A DNA stretch of 64,000 nucleotides. Source: Patellaria atrata CBS 101060. Lineage: Eukaryota; Ascomycota; Dothideomycetes; Patellariales; Patellariaceae. Under the pieces are notes generated by a model, which saw nothing but the letters and a program-made list of their open reading frames with translations, had not been told where the DNA came from and did not search any database. Location of the stretch: NCBI GenBank assembly GCA_010093705.1, contig MU006095.1, positions 74,918-138,917 of the forward strand, read 5' to 3'. Position numbers and translations under genes: made by a program. This document shows positions 54,402-64,000 of the stretch, in pieces; position 1 is the first letter of the stretch, and every line of letters starts with the position of its first letter.

Positions 54402-56968
54402 TCAGATCCTCATACCCGCCTCGCCCCTGTCCTCCCCAAACTCCTCCTCAGCCTTCCTCCTCGTGTCCAGATACCTCTGCGCCCAGTCCTCACTGACGCC
54501 CTCGTCCCCCCTCACCCTCGCCACAATACTCTTCTTCATCAAACACTCACATTGCCCCTCCACATCCTCCAGATGCGTATAACACTCCAGCGCATTATCA
54601 AGGAAGAATTCCGCGCGGGAGAGGTGCGTAAGGACCGGCGGGGAAAAATCAGGAGTCGTGGCTCTAGACGGAGTGGAGGGAGAAGATGAAGGGATGGATA
54701 TGTATTTGCCGGCGAGGCCGATATGCGCGGTAGCCATATGCCCATGCAAATGCGCGACGAGGGCGAGATCTCCGCACTCGATGGCGTGCGGAATCGTACT
54801 GGCTAATATGCCCCTGGCGGCCTCGCACTCGCCCATCTCGTTCAGTATCCCCACTACCAGACCCAGCGCCTCCCATAGCGCGGGGAGGATCCTGCTTCGC
54901 CAGCTCAGCGCTGCGGCTCGCATGGCGAGGCTGAAGCCTAGCTCTGGTCTGTCGACTTTGGCCCAGAGCTGGGCTTTGAGGATCAGCAGGTGGATGCGCT
55001 GGTAGATGTCTGTATCTGCGTTTTCGAGGTCTGCGTTCACGTCTTCTATTTTCCGTAGCGCAAGGGGGAAGTCCTGTTGACGGAGGCGGTGTTCTATTTC
55101 TAGGAGTGAGAACTGGAATAAAAGATCAGGGTCTGAGGCGCAGCCGGCGCGGAGGGAGAGTAGGAGATGCGATATGGCGGTGATGTCGGAGCGGCGGAGT
55201 GCACGGCGAAGCTTGAGGAGGCCGGAAAAGGAGATGAGGTATTGGTGAAATTTGAGTGTGCGGTGAACATCCGGGTCTATGGATTGGAAGATGGACATGG
55301 CTTGAGTGAACCGGCCAGCTTGGGCGGCTGTGAAGGCATTTCTGCAAATGGCTCGGAGGGCTTCTTCGACAGGGGAGTGATCTCTGTAGCAGTCGAGAAT
55401 GAGATCACAATAGGAGGTTGAGAGATGTTGGAGTCCTATGTCTGCATTAGTGGATTAGGGTCAAGGTATTGGCTTCACCTAACTAACCAATTCGACCATA
55501 GAGTGCAGAAAGCATCAATAGTTGGGTACCAAAATTGTTCGTTATTCGGTGCGTGATGTTAAGATGGGAAGACTGGAACAGTTGTTCAAGAGCTTTCGGA
55601 GCTGTGTCCCCCTGAAACCAGTTAGAGTTATCAAGTGTATGAGGGAAATTGCGTACATTTGATAGCCTCAATTTTGCCTCACTTAAGAGGGTCGAGCTGA
55701 GTAGAGCGTAATTTTTGCTCTCCCGTGCTTTCGCTTTCAGGAACGCAATTCCCTCCCGTTCCGAACCTATCATGCCGCCATACTCAGTGCCCTTCATCCT
55801 CTTCGGGTAAGCCTTATTCAGGTGATTTAGCCAGCTTAGACTGAAGTTCAGACAGTTCAAGTCTTGATTCTCTCGAGCGGTGGCTATAGTCTCACTCATT
55901 GTAGCGATTGCTTCATCGAAGCATCCAAAATCTGCATGAAGAATAGCCATATGGAGTAGTGCGTAATGATAGTACGACTTGTCACGGTTATGCATTGTGT
56001 AATCAAAGTAACGATGCAAGTTATCGAACGCTGAGGTATAGTCTCCAGCTCGCCATGCATCGAAGAAACTATGCTGGTCAGGCAATTGTCTTATAATGGT
56101 TGGCTCCAACTTACCGGACGAAATGTAGTAGACTCGGTGTAGCAACAGAAGGTGTTAGCATCTTACGGAACTGAGACTTCATCTCGTCTGGTATTCTGTT
56201 CCCAAGTCCTAGAGACATTTTAGAATTCCTTCAACGAGAGTAAAGGAGAAGAATCGTACTCTGTAACCGCTGTACCTGAAAATCCAATATAGCTTCGATA
56301 TCGTCTGCAGCAACCAGTCCAGTCTGATCATCATCAATATCAAGATTCGCCATTGCAATGGAGAATAGATCATGACTATTATCCAGATCTTGGATGCTGG
56401 CATCATTTACTGAAGTACGAGTGCCAGGATGTCTCCTTTTCCAGGCTGTCGTTGTTGGCTCCCTATATTTGAAGAATGCGGCCCACAACTTGATTGCGTC
56501 ATCGAATTGAAGGCGGGTGAATTCTAACTGCGCTCTTCGAACATAAGCACCGCAAGGTGATGTCCGTGACAGTAGTATCCGATCTCTGTTCGATAACTCG
56601 CTATTATCAACATCGTGAGGTACATTCCTACCTTTCGCAAGGTATTGTTCGAGATCGTCGAAAAAACTGTGTAAAGAATCAAGAGAGTTGATGGACCATA
56701 ACTTATTTAAAAATAAATCGAAGAGAGTTCGACCAGGAACACTGGAAGAATGAGCCATCGTGAGATTTTCGAAATCTCGTATCGGAATGAAGAATCCATA
56801 TCCTATTACGCGTTCCTTGCTCTTTCCGCTCGAAAACTGCGCGACTTCAAGATGGGAGAGAATAAAAGAGAGTACTGGAATGACAGAAACACTAGGTACT
56901 ACTCCATCACAATATAGACTGATCAAGCAAAGCAGTCCTATCTTTTGAGGTGTCAGATATCGCGTCAT
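54402..56968 (-). CDS. APC5: Anaphase-promoting complex subunit 5
   Basis: Scaffold subunit of the APC/C ubiquitin ligase that drives mitotic exit. Four exons, 56968-56260, 56208-56115, 56068-55488 and 55435-54402, sum to 2,418 nt, 805 residues. The joints restore family sequence: DFQVQRLQ|RLGNRIPDEMKSQF, then LLHFV|RFFDAWRAGDYTSAFDN, then HRYFDYTMHNRDKSYYHYAL, LHMAILHADFGCFDEAIATM and ENQDLNCLNFSLSWL. These are the TPR blocks characteristic of Apc5. The N-terminal MTRYLTPQKIGLLCLISLYC is also typical. The last exon is noticeably GC-richer than the first three. Complete. Confidence 0.92.
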
Positions 56969-57373
56969 GATTTCAGCGATACGTAAAACACGCGCATCTC
57001 AACGCGTTTTTTCGTAGTTCGAAGTTCTAGTGTGGGAGAAATGTTGAAGTTTATGTTGTAGACGGGAATTATAAGTCTCTTACTATTTCATCAGGCAAGT
57101 AAGAAACGAAGCAAAGTGGGGTGTGAATTCTTAGGAGATAATCAACTTTCTCGTGGAGTTCTCGAGATGCAATCATAGTTCATTATTTTCCATCTTAAAA
57201 TGGAAACCTAGGGTTTAATAGTTACAATGCGAGATACCAGCTATCTACAGACGCTCCATGCTTTGGTCCCCACTCGTGAAGCAGACCAGCTAAACGCGCA
57301 TTTTAATCCGTAGAAGAATCACGAACTCAATGGTTCAAACCGACACATAACACAAAACCTTTCTTCCTCTGCT
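56969..57373. other. Intergenic, APC5 promoter
   Basis: 405 bp between APC5 start and the CIA30 stop, both on the minus strand. Nothing specific seen. Confidence 0.45.
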
Positions 57374-58188
57374 CTAGTGCTTCTCAGGCTTGAGACTTTT
57401 GCTCGAGCTGGGAAAATCTTTCGACCAATCATCCTCCTGCGCATCCTGTTCCGATAGTCCATTTGTAGCCCATATCCGACTGACACTCAAGTCGAACGCG
57501 CCCGGTGTGCGATCAATTAGGCTGACGCCTATTGTTCGTACTCTTTGCCGCAGCAGTTCCATCTGTGGTTCTACAACTTCCCCGTGATTCGTACGTACGA
57601 AATCATTCCAGTTGATAAGGATAGTTTCCCATTCTCCGGGTTTTCTAGTATACAATCGATGTTGATGTAAGTCTGTGGGTACAATTGACTCCGTCTGTAG
57701 GTTGACAAAGTATTTACGACCATCGGATTTTATTCTCATAGCGAGATATGTGTAAGGGTCAATATCCCATAAGGATCTACCAAATACAGTGGATCCACGG
57801 TACAGTGTTCGCCATCCTGCATAGCCACTCCTCTGTAAATTCGGGCGGTTTTTGGGTAGTTCAATTGAGATGTTTCCGTGAAATCGCAGATGAGGTGGCT
57901 CGGTTTCTGAACCTGATACATAATCGATTTGGGCGTGCGAGAAACCACCAATATCGGCGTCTGACATTGCCTTACATCTCGTTATCGAATCGGGATCGGA
58001 GAAGGTAATAAGCTGGTAGGGCCTGGTCGGAATTGAGACCGTCTCGAACCGCAAAGCTATTGGCAATCAGAAAAGTGTGGAATGAGAGGGAGAGCAGCGG
58101 TCTATGTACCTGTGCCAGATAGTCTCTTGAACTCTTCTAGACTCCGTTTCAAAAAGCCGGGAGCGAAGCATCTTGCTGTACAGTGCAT
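57374..58188 (-). CDS. CIA30: Complex I intermediate-associated protein 30 (NDUFAF1 homologue)
   Basis: Mitochondrial assembly factor for the membrane arm of NADH dehydrogenase. Two exons, 58188-58110 and 58056-57374; 253 residues. The short first exon (MHCTARCFAPGFLKRSLEEF) gives a basic presequence. The CIA30 domain covers most of the rest: LITFSDPDSITRCKAMSDAD, IGGFSHAQIDY, then HLRFHGNISIELP, GYAGWRTLYRGSTVFGRSLW, and WETILINWNDFVRTNHGEV with the end block IGVSLIDRTPGAFDLSVSRI. Normal length for fungi. It is divergent from the RIM2 carrier gene across 535 bp, both encoding mitochondrial proteins. Confidence 0.93.
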
Positions 58189-58723
58189 CTTCGTATCCCC
58201 AAGTTAATGTGAGGTATGCTGGGAGATGATGTAATGTTCAATGCGTCCCTCGTGTCTTGTACCTTTCAATTGAATGCGGAGGGGTGAAAAGGCTGTCAGG
58301 ATGACAGCTATGGTAAGGGTTGAATTGTCTTCAAATAGAGTTGGGTCAAGAGATAATACAAAATTCTGATCTATCAAGTATCACGAAAGCAAGCCGTGAG
58401 TGACGGCAGCTTGAGATCAAGGGGACGTCCCGCGGCCCGCTTGTGCAGGCCCTTTGCCGTCACCGCCCAAGGACTCCCGGAAGTGGTGGCAGAAAATCAC
58501 GGCTTCGGCGTGACTGCGCGAAACTCAGGGTTCTTTTCTGTATAATCTTTCCAGAACCTTTTCGTCATCGTATACTCTTCAACTATTCATCTCTGCATAC
58601 ACAAACACATTACACCCTTAGGTCTATTGATGCTTAGAGTTTTTACCTTTGTTAATTTATTCCTTAGTTGATTGTAGCTCTCAGGAGATCCCAATCGCCA
58701 CAGAGCGATTACAACACCATTAC
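58189..58723. promoter_or_regulatory. Divergent promoter, CIA30 / RIM2
   Basis: 535 bp between two nuclear genes for mitochondrial proteins facing away from each other. No shared element identified by eye. Confidence 0.4.
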
Positions 58724-59977
58724 ATGACCTTCACATCCGCATCCACATCAGCCTCAGATGCCCGACGGCTAGCTGAACAGCAGTCCTATCTACAGAATCG
58801 CTTACCACAGTCGCGAGAACTCGGAGATGCAACACCAGAATCAGGCCGCAATGCGGTAGCGACGAAGCAGTCGCCGTTCGCGAAGTCATGGGCTCATTTC
58901 ATCGCGGGAGCGTACGCAATACCAGACGATTCAAACCATCCCTTCACATTATGCTGATCGTAACAGCGCCGGAGGAATGACGTCGTCTGTTCTAACAGCC
59001 CCCTTGGATGTCCTAAAGACGCGGCTTCAGTCAGATTTCTATCAGGCTCAACTCATAGCCTCGCGCAAAGCACGAGGAATCCCACCCCCTTCCACTATGT
59101 CAATACCTCGAAGCGCCCTTCTTCACGTCCGAGAAACGTTCCAGATTCTAGCGTCCGTACCTCGAATGGAAGGTTGGCGCGCCCTATTCAAGGGTGTTGG
59201 TCCAACTCTCGTTGGCGTCGTTCCAGCCCGCGCCATCAACTTCTACACGTACGGCAACGGCAAAAGGCTTATCAGCACATACTTCAATAACGGGCATGAA
59301 GCTGCCTGGGTACATTTGTACGCAGCAGCTTGTGCTGGTATAGCCACAGGCACAGCGACAAACCCGATCTGGGTAGTAAAGACTCGATTACAGCTAGACA
59401 AGTCGCACTCGCACAATCCAGCTGAAAGACAGTACAAGAATGCTTTCGATTGTACGATGCAGATTTTGAGGCAGGAAGGTGTCAAGGGGCTCTATAGAGG
59501 ATTAAGCGCAAGCTACCTCGGGGTCACTGAAAGTACATTGCAGTGGGTGATGTATGAGCAGATGAAGGGCGCACTCGCACGACGAGAGGAAAGAGTTGCA
59601 CTTTCCGGACGAGCACCAACAACATGGGATGTCGCAATTTCGTGGACTGGGAAACTTTTCGCAGCGGGCAGCGCCAAATTCGTCGCTGCTCTACTTACAT
59701 ATCCGCATGAGGTGAGCTCATTCTCGGCGTGTTCGAAACTGAAACTTACAAATTCTAGGTTGTACGAACACGATTACGACTGGGTCCTGCCGAGAACGGT
59801 CGGCTCAAATATACCGGTCTGCTACAATGTTTCAAGCTCATCTGGAAAGAGGAGAGACTTATCGGCCTCTATGGAGGCCTAACACCGCATATGATGAGAG
59901 TCGTCCCAAGCGCAGCTATCATGTTCGGAACGTACGAGGTAGTCCTAAAGATGCTCGGTGCTTCCTCGAACATGTAG
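58724..59977 (+). CDS. RIM2: Mitochondrial pyrimidine nucleotide carrier
   Basis: Inner-membrane carrier exchanging cytosolic pyrimidine (deoxy)nucleotides for matrix ones, needed for mtDNA upkeep. Three exons, 58724-58911, 58967-59711 and 59759-59977; 383 residues. Three mitochondrial carrier repeats are present. PLDVLKTRLQSDFYQ in repeat 1, with the Rim2-specific long loop after it, NPIWVVKTRLQLDKS in repeat 2, and YPHE|VVRTRLR in repeat 3 (split by the second intron). Each repeat also has its closing glycine-rich part (WRALFKGVGPTLVGVVPARA, GLYRGLSASYLGV, GLYGGLTPHMMRVVPSAAI). The first 55 residues are a soluble Ser/Ala/Gln-rich lead. Intact. Confidence 0.93.
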
Positions 59978-60719
59978 CTGAACGATGGAGGAGTGTGATT
60001 GTATGATACGGGTTTTGCGTAGTAGAGGTGTCAACAATAGCATAATAAGGAAGGCGCTGGGGTTGTAAAATGTACTATACGCGGGCGTCTTAATATCAGT
60101 CACGGTCTGTATCATGTTAGGCATAACTCTGCTCTGGCGGAATGCCGCTTGCAGTTGATCATAGTTCACTGTACTATATTCAAGGAAGACTTGTTACACT
60201 TCATTCCCCTTCTATTTTATGCTACACCTACCATACACTGACGTTTAACCCGACCTCGAACTCAAGCATAGAAGTCAAGGGGACCACAGCACGCATTCAG
60301 CCGGAAGATCAATCGTTATATGTACTGCAAGTGAACATCATCCAAGCAACACGCGGCCATTACGTCCATTCACATAACACTCTCGTTGGGGGAGACGTTG
60401 GGACGGGATGGAGTCGAGGTTTCGCTGGTGTCGACACGGGTCCAACTTGACCAGGGGTTCAAGACATAGTATATATACTGTACACACTAAACGAAACAGA
60501 AACGTACTTTCAGATTCTACTACCAAAAAGGGAAGATGAGAAGGATTAGATATACCGACTTCCACCTGGTACGAATCTCAATATCGTTTTCAAGATCTCA
60601 ACTGTCAACATCCCCACCCTTTTCACCCACCGCGGTCATCCCCCCTTCCCCCTTTCCCTCCTATCTCACCTCTACTCTCTCGCAAAACTCCTCATCCATT
60701 ACCTCCTGCATAACGCATT
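59978..60719. other. Intergenic between convergent RIM2 and symporter genes
   Basis: About 740 bp between two 3' ends. Nothing beyond chance frames; the right part is pyrimidine-rich on the plus strand. Confidence 0.45.
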
Positions 60720-63174
60720 TCAAAAGAACTTCCCCGCCTTTCCGTCCCCGGCAACCTGCTCACGCCCGACAAAACTCTGATCATCATCCCGATCCTGATG
60801 TGCAAAACTAACCGTATGCACCGGACGATCGAAAACATTGAACCTGCGTCCCCTCGTTCGAGAAAGGACGTACAATACCGCAACACGCGTACCGAAAGCA
60901 GCAAATGCCCATAGGAGACCGCCAATAGGAGCGGCTACGAAAGCGCCTGGAGGAATGTTAATAGTGGTTAGGGGGTTGAGCCAAGGGGCGGGGGGAAACA
61001 AGATAGGGGACTTACCAAAGGCGCTCCAATCATTCGCGTATAACCCGCCCTCGAGGATGATAAGATTTCCTGCTTTTCTCGCATCGCCGTCGAAGTACAC
61101 GAGCCCGAACAGAAAGACCGTGAAGATACCCCCGAGGCCACCGACGACGACCTCGAAGCCGCGCCACCAGTAGAAGCGGTTCCATAGGCCGAGGACTAGC
61201 ACTGGTATTAATGCAGCGCTGACTAAGTCGCTGATGAGGTAGATCTGGAGGATATCCGGACTCTTCAGCGCCACGACGACTACAGGGACAATAATCACCA
61301 CAACCGCTGCTCTGATCCACCATAGGCCTAGCTTATTTCTGAAAATGTCGTTACTACCAGTGCTCACCATCGCCGACTGAAAGCTATCGAAAGCGGCAGT
61401 GCTCAAGCTGACAACCATACAAAGCACAATCCCCACAACCCACGCCGGCATCTGTCCCAACAGGAGAAAGAAAGAGAGATAGCCCGTATACGGATCCGTC
61501 TCCGGATTCCACGCGCCAGACCAAGTCGCCAACAACCCCGTGGTACCGACAAATGTCAAGATAATCGCAACAACCACGCACGCAATCGTAGTACCGATAC
61601 GGAGATCAGCGTCTGTGCGGGAGGCAAAGGTGCGGAGCCAGAAGCCGGAGATGAAGAAGGCGTTTGTGAAGATGGCGACGGGGAAGATGTAGATGAGTTG
61701 CCAGCCGAGAAGGGAGGAATCCAGGAGTCCGGAGGGATCTACAAGACTTTTGTCGATTTTGGTCTCGACGCCCACGGTTATGATTCCTACCATGATGAGA
61801 AGGAGGACCATTGCGGCTTGAATGTTGTCGGTCAGGAAGGAGACTTTGAAACCGCCAAGTGCTATACAACATAATCAGTATATGCAGAGTCTACAGTTCG
61901 GGAATCGAGTTCATGGAACAAATGATTGTCGTAGTGTTACTCACAGGTATATATGGTAGTTACTACACCTTGAACTATAATCGCTGGAAGTCCATCGAGT
62001 CCGGTGAGGGCATTAATGATCTGCTGCATGGCAGACAGTTCGGCAACCATGTAAAGGAAAAGCGTAATCAACCTATCGCTGTGAGTATTATATTTAAGGG
62101 TTACTGGCCGGAGGCCGCATATCTCACGTACGTCATGATACTGAGATACAAAGCAGTCACCGCACCATATCTCTGCCGGGTCCATTCAGTCAACACGAAA
62201 CCCTCAGGACATCTCTTCCGAATCTTAGGTCCCAAGAACCCGAAGATCAAGAGTGGAAGAGCGGAGGAGAGCGCATAGATTATGAGACCCTGTACACCCG
62301 CGATGGTAGCGATCTCTGGATAAGAAAAGAGTATTCCTGAACCAAGAGCTAATAGTGATTGAACTGAGTTAGCAATAGCCTGGATATATAGGGGAAGGGG
62401 GAAGAGCGGCAGCACATTCCCCACGCAAGCATTATCTTGATCGAGTATTTACGGTTCTTCTCAGCTTCGTCTCTCACATGCAGATTCTCTAGTCAGGCAC
62501 AGATACAATGTGCAGCCTGAGCGAGAAATGTTCTGGAAGTGAGTGACTCGGCGCCCGTAGTGAAGCCGCGCAGTGGCATCTCCTTATTGTCATCAAACAA
62601 GACTAATGGACTTGTCGAGCCAGATAAGGAGAGCCGAACCTGCGGAATTTCTTTCATATACGAACCTCGATAACTGCTTAAGATGCTTTCAACACCTCTG
62701 AAATTCTGTGCAAACGACCAGCTCTCAACCATCCTCAGGGAACCGATAAACATCGCGTCAGATAAAAGAAAGCGTGCTGCCGTCTCTCGTAATCTATCGT
62801 CCTATTACACTCACCCGACGCTATAAAGTTTAGGGCAAGCGGAATACCTAGTTCGAAGTCAGTTCAGTCATCGACGGTTACAGTATCGCAAGAACATCTT
62901 CATAAGATGGCAGAAGTAGTCGTGAGAGGTGTATGTTTGCAGATAATATGTTTCTAACCCTTCTGTGTGCCATTGCTCGAAAGCCATTCAGTCTTCGATT
63001 GACGTCGAAGACGCCATGCTATGTATAAACCAATAGCCCTGCAGTTAATTAGCTATGATCGGAACCCAGTAAACATATTAATCGTATATGCGGCGCTACT
63101 GCGTCAACCTACAAGAAGGCTCCATATGTCAAATAGATGATAGCGTTCGACGCGGCGAATGATGGAACACCCAT
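60720..63174 (-). CDS. Sodium:solute symporter family transporter (urea transporter-like)
   Basis: Seven exons: 63174-63113, 63038-62959, 62847-62815, 62348-62132, 62072-61945, 61861-61016 and 60946-60720. They sum to 1,593 nt, 530 residues, every join in phase. The protein starts MGVPSFAASNAIIYLTYGAF, then IAWRLRR, WLSSNGTQKGIPLALNFIAS|ALGSGILFSYPEI (in parts), GPKIRKRCPEGFVLTEWTRQ, LITLFLYMVAELSAMQQ and GGFKVSFLTDNIQAAMV. It has about 13 hydrophobic helices and the SSS fold. Fungal relatives are grouped with Dur3-type urea/polyamine transporters but this branch's substrate is not established. Exon 3 is a 33-nt micro-exon and the intron after it is 466 nt, far longer than all others in the gene. 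The C-terminal tail is polar and Arg/Asp-rich. Confidence 0.85.
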
Positions 63175-64000
63175 GTTCAGTAGAACTATGTACCGCACAA
63201 TACTGCAGGAAAGTCTTGTAAGGTGCAATAGTTTCGTAGGAGATGCGGTTATGAATTGAAGTTTAAGGAAGTTTTTGCAAAGAAAAAAAAACTGATGAAA
63301 AGCGGGATGACTTCTTGGTTATACCACTAGTTAATAATGGTATTTCCTCCGTTCTACAGAGTGAGGTGGGGGTGAAAAGTGGCAAGAAGCTTTCTTAACT
63401 TAACATCTACAGCGAGAATATTCGCCGGAAATTGTATTTGATGCACCGGCATTGGGGAAATACAATGCGCTTAAATTGTATGGGTATAGATACGTGTAAG
63501 TTAGTGCCTATACTCTATAGTACTACTAGTTCTACGCTTACACCATAAATAGTTGAATACTTGGGAGACTTTGTCTAGAAGTTATATACATCTGGATACG
63601 ATCCGCAGTAGGTCTAATTTCCGTCTTCGTAAGGTCATTTCTTTCCAAAGACGATTCTTCTCATTCAAAATCAATTTCTTTATAGTATGTTCTTCGACGA
63701 GCAAAGAAGCACCGGTGCATTCAGGCCAATACGGATGGGGTTGTGATGTAACCTCTGTAGAGAAGAGATACAGTGGAAGAGAAGAGGAGAATGGAAAAGG
63801 AAGGGAAAAAAAAGGATTATAAAGTATTTCTGAACCGATGTACAGTACATCCTGCGCTTCTGACTTACCATATGGCCCCATTCATCGACGACGACTCCGA
63901 GACCGGTTGAAGATAAGACTCGTAACAACATCGTAGCGACTACGGAAAAGCATTTGCCATGTGGACTTCTGGTTTGAACATATTTCGAGTTAAATAGTAC
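63175..64000. other. Right-edge intergenic region
   Basis: About 825 bp upstream of the symporter. A minus-strand ATG at 63931 opens 21 codons that end in a good GTAAGT donor near 63869, but no partner exon was found. A GTAC palindrome lies at 63839-63849. Confidence 0.4.

Noticed and set aside
63680-63931. Minus-strand frame starting MLLRVLSSTGLGVVVDEWG with a good splice donor
   Set aside because: No second exon could be found before the symporter start, and no family recognised.

Overview
The window is nuclear DNA of a filamentous ascomycete (Pezizomycotina). Most genes carry short introns of about 45-75 nt with GT..AG ends. The gene set (ATP sulfurylase/PAPS reductase pair, asco-type laccase, fungal bifunctional diterpene cyclase, rhodopsin-like membrane protein, fungal Arb2 protein) belongs to that group. 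A leotiomycete is my guess from the overall feel and is only an inference. Exon-intron models were built by hand. For most multi-exon genes the summed exon length is divisible by three and the joined protein reads through family motifs, which supports the models. I saw no rRNA, convincing tRNA, CRISPR array, virus-like element or intact transposon.

Layout. 1-3 kb: two adjacent minus-strand sulfate assimilation genes, ATP sulfurylase (runs off the left edge) and PAPS reductase. 4.5-11 kb: the Rab exchange factor Sec2 and a single-exon EGF-domain membrane protein. 13.8-16.5 kb: an Arb2-domain protein and mitochondrial ribosomal protein uS14m. 16.8-19.2 kb: a five-exon gene whose product aligns end to end with UFL1, the UFM1 E3 ligase, which is unexpected in an ascomycete. 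19.4-30.4 kb: housekeeping genes (GrpB-family protein, DUF1330-like protein, COQ4, PDCD5, a SET methyltransferase, an Mgr3-like mitochondrial protein, NOP6), with an 18-bp minisatellite broken by a 100-N assembly gap near 21 kb.

30.4-36.1 kb is gene-poor and holds only a small secreted expansin-like protein. 36.1-54.1 kb has a secondary-metabolism look: an asco-laccase, a SET/post-SET protein, a GMC oxidoreductase, a bifunctional copalyl-diphosphate/kaurene-type diterpene cyclase, a divergently transcribed P450 and a rhodopsin-like seven-helix protein. The core GMC - cyclase - P450 trio could make an oxidised labdane-related diterpenoid. No GGPP synthase, pathway transcription factor or transporter is visible beside it.

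54.4-63.2 kb returns to housekeeping: APC5, the complex I assembly factor CIA30, the mitochondrial pyrimidine nucleotide carrier RIM2, and a seven-exon sodium:solute symporter with a 33-nt micro-exon and an unusually long intron. Five of the window's genes (uS14m, COQ4, Mgr3-like, CIA30, RIM2) encode mitochondrial proteins, but they are scattered and not an operon-like unit.
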